NCBI GenBank assembly: GCA_946408865.1
Contig: CAMJTZ010000012.1
Span: 1 to 22,926 of the forward strand
DNA length: 22,926 nt
Direction: 5' to 3'
Source: an uncultured Clostridia bacterium
GTDB lineage: Bacteria; Bacillota_A; Clostridia; Christensenellales; Aristaeellaceae
Under the pieces are notes generated by a model. The model had not been told where the DNA came from. It worked only from the letters and a program-made list of their open reading frames with translations, and did not search any database. A program made the translations under genes and the position numbers. Positions 6,250 through 13,277 of the stretch are shown here, one piece after another. Positions within the stretch are counted from its first letter, which is position 1. Each line of letters begins with the position of its first letter.

Positions 6250-8331
6250 TCAGGAAGGGAGCTCCTCGCTGTAAAGCCTGCGGTATTCCTCGCAGCCTGC
6301 CAGCAGCTCCTGATGCGTTCCGCTGGCAAGCACCCTGCCCTCCGAGATAAAGAACAGGCGCTCACAGTTCATGACGGTGGACAGCCGGTGAGCGATGATG
6401 ATCACCGTGCGTCCGCCGCGCGTTTTTTCGATTGCCCGGGTGACGTCGGACTGGGTGGTGTTGTCCAGGGCGGAGGTGGCTTCGTCCAGCATGATAATCG
6501 GCGTTTCACGCAGCAGGCTCCGGGCCAGCGCGATCCGCTGGCGCTGACCGCCGGACAGCTGCACGCCGCCTTCTCCGACCACCGTGCCGTAGCCGTCCGG
6601 GAAGGCCATGATATCCTCATGAATACAGGCGGCTTTGCAGGCTTCGATCATTTCCTCGTCCGTCAGATCCTTTTTCACAACCGCCAGATTGTCCCGGATG
6701 CTCATATTGAACAGATAGGGCATCTGGCTTACCACGGTGATATTTCCGCGAATCGTATCCTGATCCAGCGATTCCACGGGAACGCCGTCGATCAGGACCG
6801 ATCCGCTGTCCGCGTCGTACAGGCGGGAGAAAAGGGAAAGGATGGTGGTTTTTCCGCATCCGCTTCGTCCTACCAGGGCCACCGATTCGCCGGCATGGAT
6901 TTTCAGGGAGGCGCCGCGCAGCACCCTGTTTTCTTTTCCGTCCGCCTGGCGGTAGGAGAAGGAGACATCCCGCAATTCCAGCTCGCCGCGCACATGATCC
7001 AGATGCCGGGTGCCAAACTGCTCCCACGCATAATCCGGACTGTTCATCAGCTGGTAAATCCGCTCAATGGAAACGCCCAGGCTGTAAGCGGTAGACATCA
7101 GGTTCGCCAGATCCGAGGCGCAGGTATATACCCTGCCGTTGTAGTTGAACAGAACCAGCGCGGTGGAAGGAGCCATGCTGTGGTTCGCCATCAGAAACGC
7201 CAGCAGAAACATATAGGCGCAGCTGGTCCAGCTGACAAACTGGGAGCGCAGCAGAATGAAATTCATTGACCTGCGGCGCATCCGGGATGCCAGATCCACG
7301 CTTTCACGGACGCTTCCGTTGAATTTTTCCATAAAACTGTCTTCACAGTGAAGCAGTTTGATATCCCGGTGGGCGCGGGCCATTTCGCTGACAAAGCCGC
7401 TGTGCCGTTCATTGGCCACGCTGGTTTCACGGCCGTTCTGCTGCAGGCTTTTGCTGTGCGCCCGCTGAATGAGCATATAGATCACAAAAAGCGCCAGCTC
7501 GAACAGAAACATCGGAACGGAGACGATGGCGAAACCGATCAGCAGGCTGATCAGCCGGAAGGCTTCCGTGAACGTTCCCAGGAGTTCATCGATCCCGTCA
7601 ACGATATCGGCGGTATCATTGAGCAAGCGCCGTGAAAAGGCACCGCTGCCGGCTTTGTCCATCCGGTCTGTCCGGATGCGCAGAATCCGCGCCGCCAGAT
7701 CGATCTGCATCCGTTTCTGCATGGACGCGTAGGTCGCCCGGAGCAAGCGGCTCGCGCCATAGTTGATCAGGCTGCTCAGCACCCCCTGGCCCAGGATCAG
7801 CAGCGCCAGCAGGGCAATTTTCCGGATTTCCGACTCCGTATAGGCCACGATGATCCAGGCGGAGAGCAGCGGTTCCAGGACGGAGAGCGCCATATTGAGA
7901 AAGCGCAGGAATACAGCCCACCGGAAGGTGTGCTTTTCATTCCGCATATACTGCCAGATATACCGGAGGCTCCGGAAGTCCTTCATGGGAGTCTGGAAAG
8001 TGCAGAAAATGATATTCTGATGCCTGATATATTTCCAGAAAAGGCCACGGGGAAAGTTTTCCTGTATTTTATCGGCAATGAATCTTGCCTGCTCCTTCAG
8101 CAGGTTCCGGCTTTCACAGGCGACATGCAGCGACAGGAACACCCGTTTCCATGTGCGCTTCAGAACCAGACGATAAGAGATTTCTTCTCCGTACAGGTCG
8201 CGGTAGCCCAGCAGCAGCTGCTCCAGCAGCAGGCGGTAGGCCAGCCGCTTCTGACGGTCCGCGCCGTTGGCTTCCATAAAGCGGTCCGCCTGATCCACGG
8301 TCCGCTGGATGTTTTCCAGGGTCAGATTCAT
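6250..8331 (-). CDS. ABC exporter half-transporter (permease-ATPase fusion) with extra N-terminal domain
   Basis: This 693-residue fused exporter has a six-helix membrane domain from about residue 130 to 430, then an ATPase domain from about 455. The ATPase has Walker A GRSGCGKTT (about 488-496), a Q-loop region VVSQMPYLFN, signature LSGGQRQR, Walker B IIMLDEATSALD and switch IAHRLST, all intact. The first ~115 residues are soluble, unlike standard exporters of about 580 residues, and contain LENIQRTVDQADRFMEANGA and LLLEQLLLGYRDLYGEE; I do not recognise this domain with certainty. ATG 8331 has GGAGGT 6 nt upstream. It lies 48 bp behind the transglycosylase gene in the same direction. Exporters of this type move lipids, peptides or drugs; its wall-gene neighbours suggest envelope or antibiotic-related export, which is inference. 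It probably works as a homodimer. Confidence 0.93.
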   Translation of the reverse strand: MNLTLENIQRTVDQADRFMEANGADRQKRLAYRLLLEQLLLGYRDLYGEEISYRLVLKRTWKRVFLSLHVACESRNLLKEQARFIADKIQENFPRGLFWKYIRHQNIIFCTFQTPMKDFRSLRYIWQYMRNEKHTFRWAVFLRFLNMALSVLEPLLSAWIIVAYTESEIRKIALLALLILGQGVLSSLINYGASRLLRATYASMQKRMQIDLAARILRIRTDRMDKAGSGAFSRRLLNDTADIVDGIDELLGTFTEAFRLISLLIGFAIVSVPMFLFELALFVIYMLIQRAHSKSLQQNGRETSVANERHSGFVSEMARAHRDIKLLHCEDSFMEKFNGSVRESVDLASRMRRRSMNFILLRSQFVSWTSCAYMFLLAFLMANHSMAPSTALVLFNYNGRVYTCASDLANLMSTAYSLGVSIERIYQLMNSPDYAWEQFGTRHLDHVRGELELRDVSFSYRQADGKENRVLRGASLKIHAGESVALVGRSGCGKTTILSLFSRLYDADSGSVLIDGVPVESLDQDTIRGNITVVSQMPYLFNMSIRDNLAVVKKDLTDEEMIEACKAACIHEDIMAFPDGYGTVVGEGGVQLSGGQRQRIALARSLLRETPIIMLDEATSALDNTTQSDVTRAIEKTRGGRTVIIIAHRLSTVMNCERLFFISEGRVLASGTHQELLAGCEEYRRLYSEELPS

Positions 8332-8379
8332 GAAAACACCTCCGAATCAGTCAATGAGAGCCGTCCCTGTGACACTGAA

Positions 8380-9192
8380 TCATGCTTTCCGCCCCTTCGG
8401 AGCAAATCTTCCGTAGCGCTCGTTGATGCGGGGAATGGTCTGGGGATAGGAGCGGGTAAAATCATCCGGTTTTCTCAGCTCCGGGTCCAGGCAGGATGCA
8501 GTATTCGCGAAAATCGCAGCAGCTTCATCCTGCGAGATGAGCGGCTTTTTCTTCTCCCGGAGAAGATAATTCAGGCGCCTGTTCCGGACGCGTTCGAAGA
8601 CTTCAGGATACTGAACGGGGTTGCCCCTGGTCGGGATTGCCGGAAGACAGGCCAGGAGGAACATCTGATTCAGCGTCAGGGCTGAGACCGGTTTGCTGAA
8701 GTAAAACCGGGCCGCTTCCGAAAGACCGTAAGTTCCGTTGCCGAAGTAGATGATATTGATATAGAAATCCAGGATGCGCTCCTTGCCCAGTTTCCGTTCG
8801 AGGGCCAGAGCGATCAGGATTTCCGCTGTTTTGCGCAGATAGTTGTGTGTGAAGCGGAAATAGAGGTTCTTGGCCAGCTGCATGGTGATGGTACTGCCGC
8901 CGTAGACGATCTTCTTCGCGCCGAAATTCAGATGAATGGCGCAGCGGATTTCACCGGGGTCAACGCCGCGGTGGGTATAGAAATCGCTGTCCTCCATCTC
9001 CACCAGCAATTCCGTCTGTCGGGCAGGAACGGCGGAAAGGGGAAGATAATCCGCCTCCCTTCTGCGGGCTTCATACAGGGCCAGCGGAGGCCGCTTTTTC
9101 ATCAGGGCCAGGGCATAGACCCATACGCCCGCGAAGAGCAGCAGACACGCCCCCAAAAGAGCAAGAAGAACCGTCCATACCGTCCAAACCAT
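8380..9192 (-). CDS. mtgA: Monofunctional peptidoglycan glycosyltransferase (GT51)
   Basis: This 270-residue protein polymerises lipid II into glycan strands at the outer face of the membrane. One N-terminal membrane anchor (about residues 3-31) is followed directly by a GT51 domain: motif 1 EDSDFYTHRGVD with catalytic Glu about 67, motif 2 GGSTITMQLAKNLY, motif 3 RKTAEILIALALE, motif 4 LDFYINIIYFGNGTYG, and the later AARFYFSKP region. There is no transpeptidase domain, so it is a stand-alone transglycosylase. ATG 9192 starts right before the membrane anchor; the best ribosome site, GGGAG, is about 11 nt away, rather far. It lies 23 bp behind the asparagine-synthetase-like gene, so it is surely co-transcribed with it and the carboxypeptidase-like gene. 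Confidence 0.93.
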   Translation of the reverse strand: MVWTVWTVLLALLGACLLLFAGVWVYALALMKKRPPLALYEARRREADYLPLSAVPARQTELLVEMEDSDFYTHRGVDPGEIRCAIHLNFGAKKIVYGGSTITMQLAKNLYFRFTHNYLRKTAEILIALALERKLGKERILDFYINIIYFGNGTYGLSEAARFYFSKPVSALTLNQMFLLACLPAIPTRGNPVQYPEVFERVRNRRLNYLLREKKKPLISQDEAAAIFANTASCLDPELRKPDDFTRSYPQTIPRINERYGRFAPKGRKA

Positions 9193-9215
9193 TCTGAAGC
9201 TATCTCCCTTGCGTT

Positions 9216-10736
9216 TCAGATATCGAATTCCCGGAGCCAGACCAGAAGAACATAAGCGGCATAAGAGATCTGCCAGACCGCGTCATTTCCGTCCTGAAAG
9301 GCTGACCAGTACCGGCGGAGCAGGGTCTGATCGAAAAGGCGGGACGAGCGGGCGCCGAAGAGGATCGATTCCGCCCGGGAACGGAAGGGCTCCCTGCGCA
9401 GCCAGCCGCGGACGGGTACCGAAAAGCCGACTTTCGGCCGGAAGGCCGTTTCACGGGGAAGGCGTGTTTCCGCTGCCCGGCGCAGAATATATTTTTCGAC
9501 GCCGTCCTTCCGCTTCAGGGAGGATGGAATGCGGGCGGAAAGCTCAAAGAGGCGCCGGTCCGCATAGGGCAGGAGAAGCCGCAAGCCCGCGGCTCTGGCG
9601 GAGCCGGCGACCCCGAAGAGGATGTCCCCTTCCAGCCAGAGCGCACAGTCAATCCGCAGGAGACGGGACAGATGCTCGTCCGCTTCCGAGTCCGCATAGA
9701 GCTCCTTCACCAGCGATTCGCAGGGGAAAACCCGCTCCTGCTTCAGCAGCGGAGCAGCGTCCTCCGCCTCCATGACGCCGGCGCAGCCGTAATGCCAGGG
9801 GCCGCCGGACTGCGCCAGCTCATCGGCGCGCCGGTAAATCCGATAACCGGCGAAGAATTCATCCGCACCTTCCCCGGAGAAGCAGACCGTGCCGGTTTGC
9901 GCCGCCTGTTCACATCCGAGGGCGAAGGCGACGGCGGAAGCGTCCGCCAGGGGCAGGCCCAGCCGGCGGACGACCCGCGGCACGGCATCAAAGAAAGCTT
10001 CGGGAGTGACCTCCACGCCGGAAAAGTCTGCGCCCAGGGTTTGCGCAACTTTGGCGGCAAGGGGCAGTTCGCTGACAGGTTCACCGGGATACCCGATCCC
10101 GACCGCCCGGGGCACACCGGAGTGCGCGAGCAGATAAGCGGAGTCCACGCCGCCGGAGAGGAAGGAAAAGGCCGTGCGGAAATCAAAGTTTTCACGGTCC
10201 TCGGAAAGGATCAGGCGGAGCATTTCGTCGATATCCGCCGCCCAGGCCTCTTCCGCGCGGGAATCATCCGGGTGAAACGCCGGTTTCCAGTAAGCCGAAA
10301 TACAGGCTTCCCCGTCCCGGAAGGTCAGGGTCCGGCCGGGCAGGAGCTTACGGATTCCCTGCCAGAGCGTTTTCTCCCCGACGGGATAGCCGAAATGCAT
10401 ATAATGCTGCAGGGCCTCCGGATCCACGGCCCGGCGGACCCGGCGGTCGCGGAGGAGATCGTTCACATCCGAGGCAAAGAGCAGCGCGCTGTCTTCCGTG
10501 ACGTAATAAAAGAAAGGCTGCAGGCCGAGAGGATCCCTGGCGGCAAAAAAAGCGCCGCTTTCCGGAAGCCGGAAAACGAAGGCGAAGGCGCCGTACAGAT
10601 GATCGGGAAGGCCCGCGCCCCAGCGGCGAAAGCCTGCCTCCAGAACCGCCCGCTCCCCGGACGGATCCGGAAGGCCAAGCTCGCGGCAGAGGGAAAGCCT
10701 GTTTCGGAGATAACCTTCATAAAAACAGATCGACAT
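9216..10736 (-). CDS. Asparagine-synthetase-like protein without glutaminase nucleophile
   Basis: This 506-residue member of the AsnB superfamily forms an acyl-adenylate on a carboxylate and transfers an amine. The synthetase half is intact: PP-loop FLSGGVDSA (S194-S199), SGEGADEFFAGYRIYR, and a C-terminal region with RPKVGFSVPVRGWL. The glutaminase half is cut short. The protein begins at the part of AsnB that reads roughly IYNYxELRxEL, then has WGAGLPDHLYGAFAF and FAARDPLGLQPFFYY. The first ~70 residues of a normal AsnB, including the Cys right after Met, are missing. The start is fixed by AGGAG 8 nt upstream and by the preceding gene's stop 11 bp away, so the truncation is real. It may use free ammonia, or act like amide-forming relatives (lasso-peptide cyclase, beta-lactam synthetase). 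In this operon, amidation of a wall precursor is plausible. Confidence 0.85.
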   Translation of the reverse strand: MSICFYEGYLRNRLSLCRELGLPDPSGERAVLEAGFRRWGAGLPDHLYGAFAFVFRLPESGAFFAARDPLGLQPFFYYVTEDSALLFASDVNDLLRDRRVRRAVDPEALQHYMHFGYPVGEKTLWQGIRKLLPGRTLTFRDGEACISAYWKPAFHPDDSRAEEAWAADIDEMLRLILSEDRENFDFRTAFSFLSGGVDSAYLLAHSGVPRAVGIGYPGEPVSELPLAAKVAQTLGADFSGVEVTPEAFFDAVPRVVRRLGLPLADASAVAFALGCEQAAQTGTVCFSGEGADEFFAGYRIYRRADELAQSGGPWHYGCAGVMEAEDAAPLLKQERVFPCESLVKELYADSEADEHLSRLLRIDCALWLEGDILFGVAGSARAAGLRLLLPYADRRLFELSARIPSSLKRKDGVEKYILRRAAETRLPRETAFRPKVGFSVPVRGWLRREPFRSRAESILFGARSSRLFDQTLLRRYWSAFQDGNDAVWQISYAAYVLLVWLREFDI

Positions 10737-10747
10737 GGGGTGTTCTC

Positions 10748-11878
10748 CTAAAAAGATGGGTCAGCGGAGAGGACGCCGACCCCGCGGGGACGGCTGACAC
10801 TCACAAAATCTGAACCGCAGGCATTGACGCAGGCCAGGTCGTAGTCCCCTGTCTGCGAGAGGATTTCGATCTGCGCAAGCCCCGGCTGCAGAACCGTAAC
10901 CAGGCCCTGCCCGTCCACGGCGGCCACCTCGGGATTCAGCGAACGGAAACGGAAACGGGGCGCTTCACCGGTGTTGTTGAAAACCGCGCGGGGAAGGAGC
11001 GGGAGGCGGTCGCCGGCGCCAGCCTTCAGCAAATGCCGGTCCAGCGTCACCCGCATAAAGGGTCCCTCCCGGGCGAAGGCGGTGCAGAGCAGGGAATCTG
11101 CCGCACTCCTCCAGAATGAATCCGTCGCCGTTTGTCCCAGAACAAAAGGATAGCCCAGCACGACGGCAATATAGGTTTTGCCCCTGCGTTCATAGGAACA
11201 GGCCAGGCACTTTCCCGCCAGGTCCGAGGTTCCCGTTTTGCCGCAGGCGGCGTAGGGAAAGAAAACAGGACTGGCGAAACGCTTCAGTCGGTTCGTCGTC
11301 AGAACGGGATCCGGCAAACCGGGAATGATCCGGGTGGTGGCGGAAGCGATTCCGCGCAGAAGCGGGATCTCCAGCATCCGGCGGAAAAGAAGAAAGATAT
11401 CAAAAGCAGACGACACGCCCTCATCGAGCAGGCCGCAGGGATCGCGGAAGCAGGTGTTCCGGCATCCCGCGCGAAGGGCGATCCGGTTCATCCGGGCGAC
11501 AAAGGCGTCCCGTTCTCCCGCGCACAGAGCATCGGCGAGCAGCATTCCTGCTTCGCACCCGGAAGCAATCAGGAGACCGGAGAGGTATTCCGTTACGGAA
11601 AAACGCATACCGATCTGCTCGTCAAAACCGGCGCAGAACCCGTCGAGCCGGTGCACCTCGTCTACGACGGGACGGGTTACCTCAATGACGGTGCCGTCCG
11701 GGTCGGCCGTACATTCCAGCGCCGCCATGGCTGCCGCGATCTTGGTGAGCGAGGCAACCGGCGCCGGGATGTGCTCATTGCGGGCATACAGGACACGGTT
11801 TTCATCGCAGTCATACAGAAAGACGGCCTGAAAGCTGTTCTCCGCCAGCCATTGATCAAACGTATCATATACCAGCAC
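10748..11878 (-). CDS. D-Ala-D-Ala carboxypeptidase-like (PBP5/DacA type) protein with altered motif, C-terminal Big_2-like domain
   Basis: This 376-residue protein has the fold of serine DD-carboxypeptidases, which trim the terminal D-Ala from wall pentapeptides. The active-site tetrad ASLTK is present (Ser43, Lys46) and so is KTGT (214-217). The second motif, normally SGN, reads SGC (106-108), removing an Asn that takes part in catalysis. A Big_2-like Ig strand pattern (SLNPEVAAVDGQG, VTVLQPGLAQIEI) lies near the C-terminus. No signal peptide exists in this or a neighbouring frame, and there are 14 cysteines, both odd for an exported wall enzyme. The start is GTG 11878; ribosome-site candidates AAGGAG (13 nt) and AGGT (8 nt) are imperfectly spaced. 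It is first in a minus-strand operon, 11 bp ahead of the asparagine-synthetase-like gene. It may be a catalytically altered or cytoplasmic derivative. Confidence 0.8.
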   Translation of the reverse strand: MLVYDTFDQWLAENSFQAVFLYDCDENRVLYARNEHIPAPVASLTKIAAAMAALECTADPDGTVIEVTRPVVDEVHRLDGFCAGFDEQIGMRFSVTEYLSGLLIASGCEAGMLLADALCAGERDAFVARMNRIALRAGCRNTCFRDPCGLLDEGVSSAFDIFLLFRRMLEIPLLRGIASATTRIIPGLPDPVLTTNRLKRFASPVFFPYAACGKTGTSDLAGKCLACSYERRGKTYIAVVLGYPFVLGQTATDSFWRSAADSLLCTAFAREGPFMRVTLDRHLLKAGAGDRLPLLPRAVFNNTGEAPRFRFRSLNPEVAAVDGQGLVTVLQPGLAQIEILSQTGDYDLACVNACGSDFVSVSRPRGVGVLSADPSF

Positions 11879-11906
11879 CGAAGCAGACCTGCTCCTTTCT
11901 GAAGAG

Positions 11907-11931
11907 GATCCGTCATCGCTCAGGACGGATC
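11907..11931. promoter_or_regulatory. 8-bp inverted repeat in the leader of the wall operon
   Basis: GATCCGTC-N9-GACGGATC is a perfect dyad between the likely transcription start and the ribosome site of the carboxypeptidase-like gene. No T-run follows it, so it is more likely an operator or mRNA hairpin than a terminator. A -10-like TATAAA for the minus strand lies at 11974-11979, without a convincing -35. Confidence 0.3.
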
Positions 11932-12007
11932 GGATATTCTGATTCCGAGAGTCCGGGAAAACAGTCTTTCCCTTTTATACTAATCCATAGGCGGAAGGAA
12001 TGCAAGA

Positions 12008-12037
12008 TTGACAAGGACACAATCTTCAACCTATGAT
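12008..12037 (+). promoter_or_regulatory. Promoter of the deacetylase gene, with overlapping dyad
   Basis: Consensus TTGACA at 12008-12013, an 18-bp spacer and TATGAT at 12032-12037. An inverted repeat AAGATTG-N9-CAATCTT (12004-12010 and 12020-12026) overlaps the -35 and half the spacer, a natural repressor position. A TTG here could be misread as a start codon; it is the -35 box. Confidence 0.65.
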
Positions 12038-12076
12038 AGAAGCGGGACAGAACGTTCGAAAAAGGAAGAGGACAGG

Positions 12077-13000
12077 ATGAACAAACAGGAAAAGGACGGG
12101 TATCTGCCGGTATTCTTCCGGGCGAAAACAGAAGAGCGGAAGATCGCGGTGACGTTGGACGACTGCGACCGGACGGAAAACCTGCGGCGCATTGTGCGTA
12201 TTTTCGATCAATACGGCGCAGGACTGACGCTTTTCCCCATCGGGAATGCCCTTTCCTACCCCGGCGCGGCGGAAATCATCAGGCAGTGTGTCCTGGAAAA
12301 AGGGTTTGAGATCGAAAACCATACGATGAGTCACGCGCGGATCTTCCGGGCGTCAGAGACGGAAATGGCCCGGGAAATCTGGGCACAGGGGCAGAAAGTA
12401 AACAGCATTCTGGGCGTGAATTACCGGCAGCATTTTTTCCGGCTGATGGGCGGGGACGGTATAACGGATCTGCGGACGCACAACTATCTGATCCAGCTCG
12501 GGTTCAGAGGCGTCATGCAATGGAGCTGCTGCGGTACGGACGCCGATATGGAAGAGATCCGGCGGGAAGTCAGTCCCGGAGCGATTTATCTGTTTCACAC
12601 CGTAGACGGCGATATCGGGAAGCTGGAGGAGTTCGTTCCCTGGGTGATTTCCCAGGGCTATCAGCTGCTGACGCTGAACGGGCTGCTGGGCATGGAGCCC
12701 AACGAAACGGCAGCCTATCATCCTGAACCTATGCCCGCACCGCGCGCGTACACGGAAGACCACCGGACCTGCCGGATGGGAGACTACAGCTGGAACATCT
12801 GCCGGATCCAGGCAGGACTGATGGCGATGCACCTGCTGACCATCGACGGGGATGAACCTACCGGCTTTTACGGAGAACTGACCGAGGCGGCGGTCCGGAA
12901 GTTCCAGGAGACGCACGGACTGCCCGTGACCGGCGAAGCGGATGCCGATACGCAGAAGGCAATTGATGCGGCGGGAAAGGTATCTTTTTCCTTCTGCTGA
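12077..13000 (+). CDS. Polysaccharide deacetylase (NodB-like) with C-terminal peptidoglycan-binding domain
   Basis: This 307-residue protein is expected to remove acetyl groups from an amino sugar polymer. Residues about 20-200 are NodB-like: AVTLDDCDRT with the Asp pair at 28-29, the zinc-binding NHTMSH (His82, His86), a modified third motif FRLMGGD in place of RxPxG, and the closing IYLFHT. Residues about 245-300 form a PG_binding_1 domain (GFYGELTEAAVRKFQETHGL, then TGEADADTQKAID). ATG 12077 is preferred, with GAGG 5 nt upstream; a longer frame from TTG 12008 would start inside the promoter. Neither start gives a signal peptide, which is odd for a wall-binding enzyme. It is divergent from the wall operon, and the C-terminal residues KVSFSFC abut a gene relic in the same frame. 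Confidence 0.87.
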   Translation: MNKQEKDGYLPVFFRAKTEERKIAVTLDDCDRTENLRRIVRIFDQYGAGLTLFPIGNALSYPGAAEIIRQCVLEKGFEIENHTMSHARIFRASETEMAREIWAQGQKVNSILGVNYRQHFFRLMGGDGITDLRTHNYLIQLGFRGVMQWSCCGTDADMEEIRREVSPGAIYLFHTVDGDIGKLEEFVPWVISQGYQLLTLNGLLGMEPNETAAYHPEPMPAPRAYTEDHRTCRMGDYSWNICRIQAGLMAMHLLTIDGDEPTGFYGELTEAAVRKFQETHGLPVTGEADADTQKAIDAAGKVSFSFC

Positions 13001-13108
13001 AAATATATCAACGACACCTACGGCCACCAGGAAGGCGACCAGGTGCTGATGCGGATTTCAAACCTGATCCACGAAGCAATCCGCAAACTGAGTTCCGTCA
13101 CGATCTAT
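13001..13108 (+). pseudogene. Fragment of a GGDEF domain gene
   Basis: Directly after the deacetylase stop and in the same frame, the translation reads KYINDTYGHQEGDQVLMRI and then SNLIHEAIRKLSSVTI. This is the first conserved block of a GGDEF domain (FKxINDxxGHxxGDxxL). The preceding metal-site strand and the GGDEF motif itself are missing, and the terminator follows. The sequence differs from both other GGDEF domains of the window, so it is the remnant of a third gene. Confidence 0.75.
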
Positions 13109-13109
13109 G

Positions 13110-13142
13110 AAAAGCGCCATCCTCCGCGGACGGCGCTTTTTT
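13110..13142 (+). terminator. Intrinsic terminator behind the deacetylase and GGDEF fragment
   Basis: A 9-bp stem AAAAGCGCC / GGCGCTTTT with a 13-nt loop, running into six Ts. It serves the deacetylase today and may be left from the lost GGDEF gene. Confidence 0.82.
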
Positions 13143-13195
13143 CGATGAAGGCATTCCCGTATAACCGCATTCCGGAAGAGAAAGCACATTGTATC

Positions 13196-13267
13196 ATGGC
13201 TTTTGATTTCAAAAAGGAATACAAAGAATCCTATATGCCGAAGAATCGGCCTTCTATAAAAAGCTGA
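13196..13267 (+). pseudogene. Truncated start of a GyrI-like domain gene
   Basis: An ATG opens 23 codons reading MAFDFKKEYKESYMPKNRPS and then IKS before TGA. This strongly resembles the N-terminus of GyrI-like small-molecule-binding proteins, which begin with a MxFDYKKEYKEFYMPKNKPxIV-type sequence. The remaining ~180 codons are gone: the aldo/keto reductase stop lies 11 bp further on. No clear ribosome site remains. The family assignment rests on memory of the N-terminal signature. Confidence 0.6.
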
Positions 13268-13277
13268 ATTTCCAAAC

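Noticed and set aside
5265..6350. 361-codon plus-strand frame opposite the APH-like kinase
   Set aside because: It has no ribosome site or motifs and begins inside the terminator of the GGDEF-RHH gene. The minus strand encodes a clear kinase.
9216..10736. Lasso-peptide cluster (Cys-less AsnB-like protein with a nearby ABC exporter)
   Set aside because: No precursor peptide, no transglutaminase-type leader protease and no PqqD-like recognition protein is visible; kept only as an alternative for the ligase.
9672..10751. 359-codon plus-strand frame opposite the asparagine-synthetase-like gene
   Set aside because: Antisense shadow without motifs; the minus strand has the PP-loop and the family signatures.
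11907..11931. Terminator in front of the wall operon
   Set aside because: The hairpin is perfect, but no T-run follows on either strand, so it is listed as a possible regulatory dyad.
12008..12076. TTG at 12008 as the start of the deacetylase
   Set aside because: The TTG is part of the TTGACA -35 box; ATG 12077 has a ribosome site and lies after the -10.
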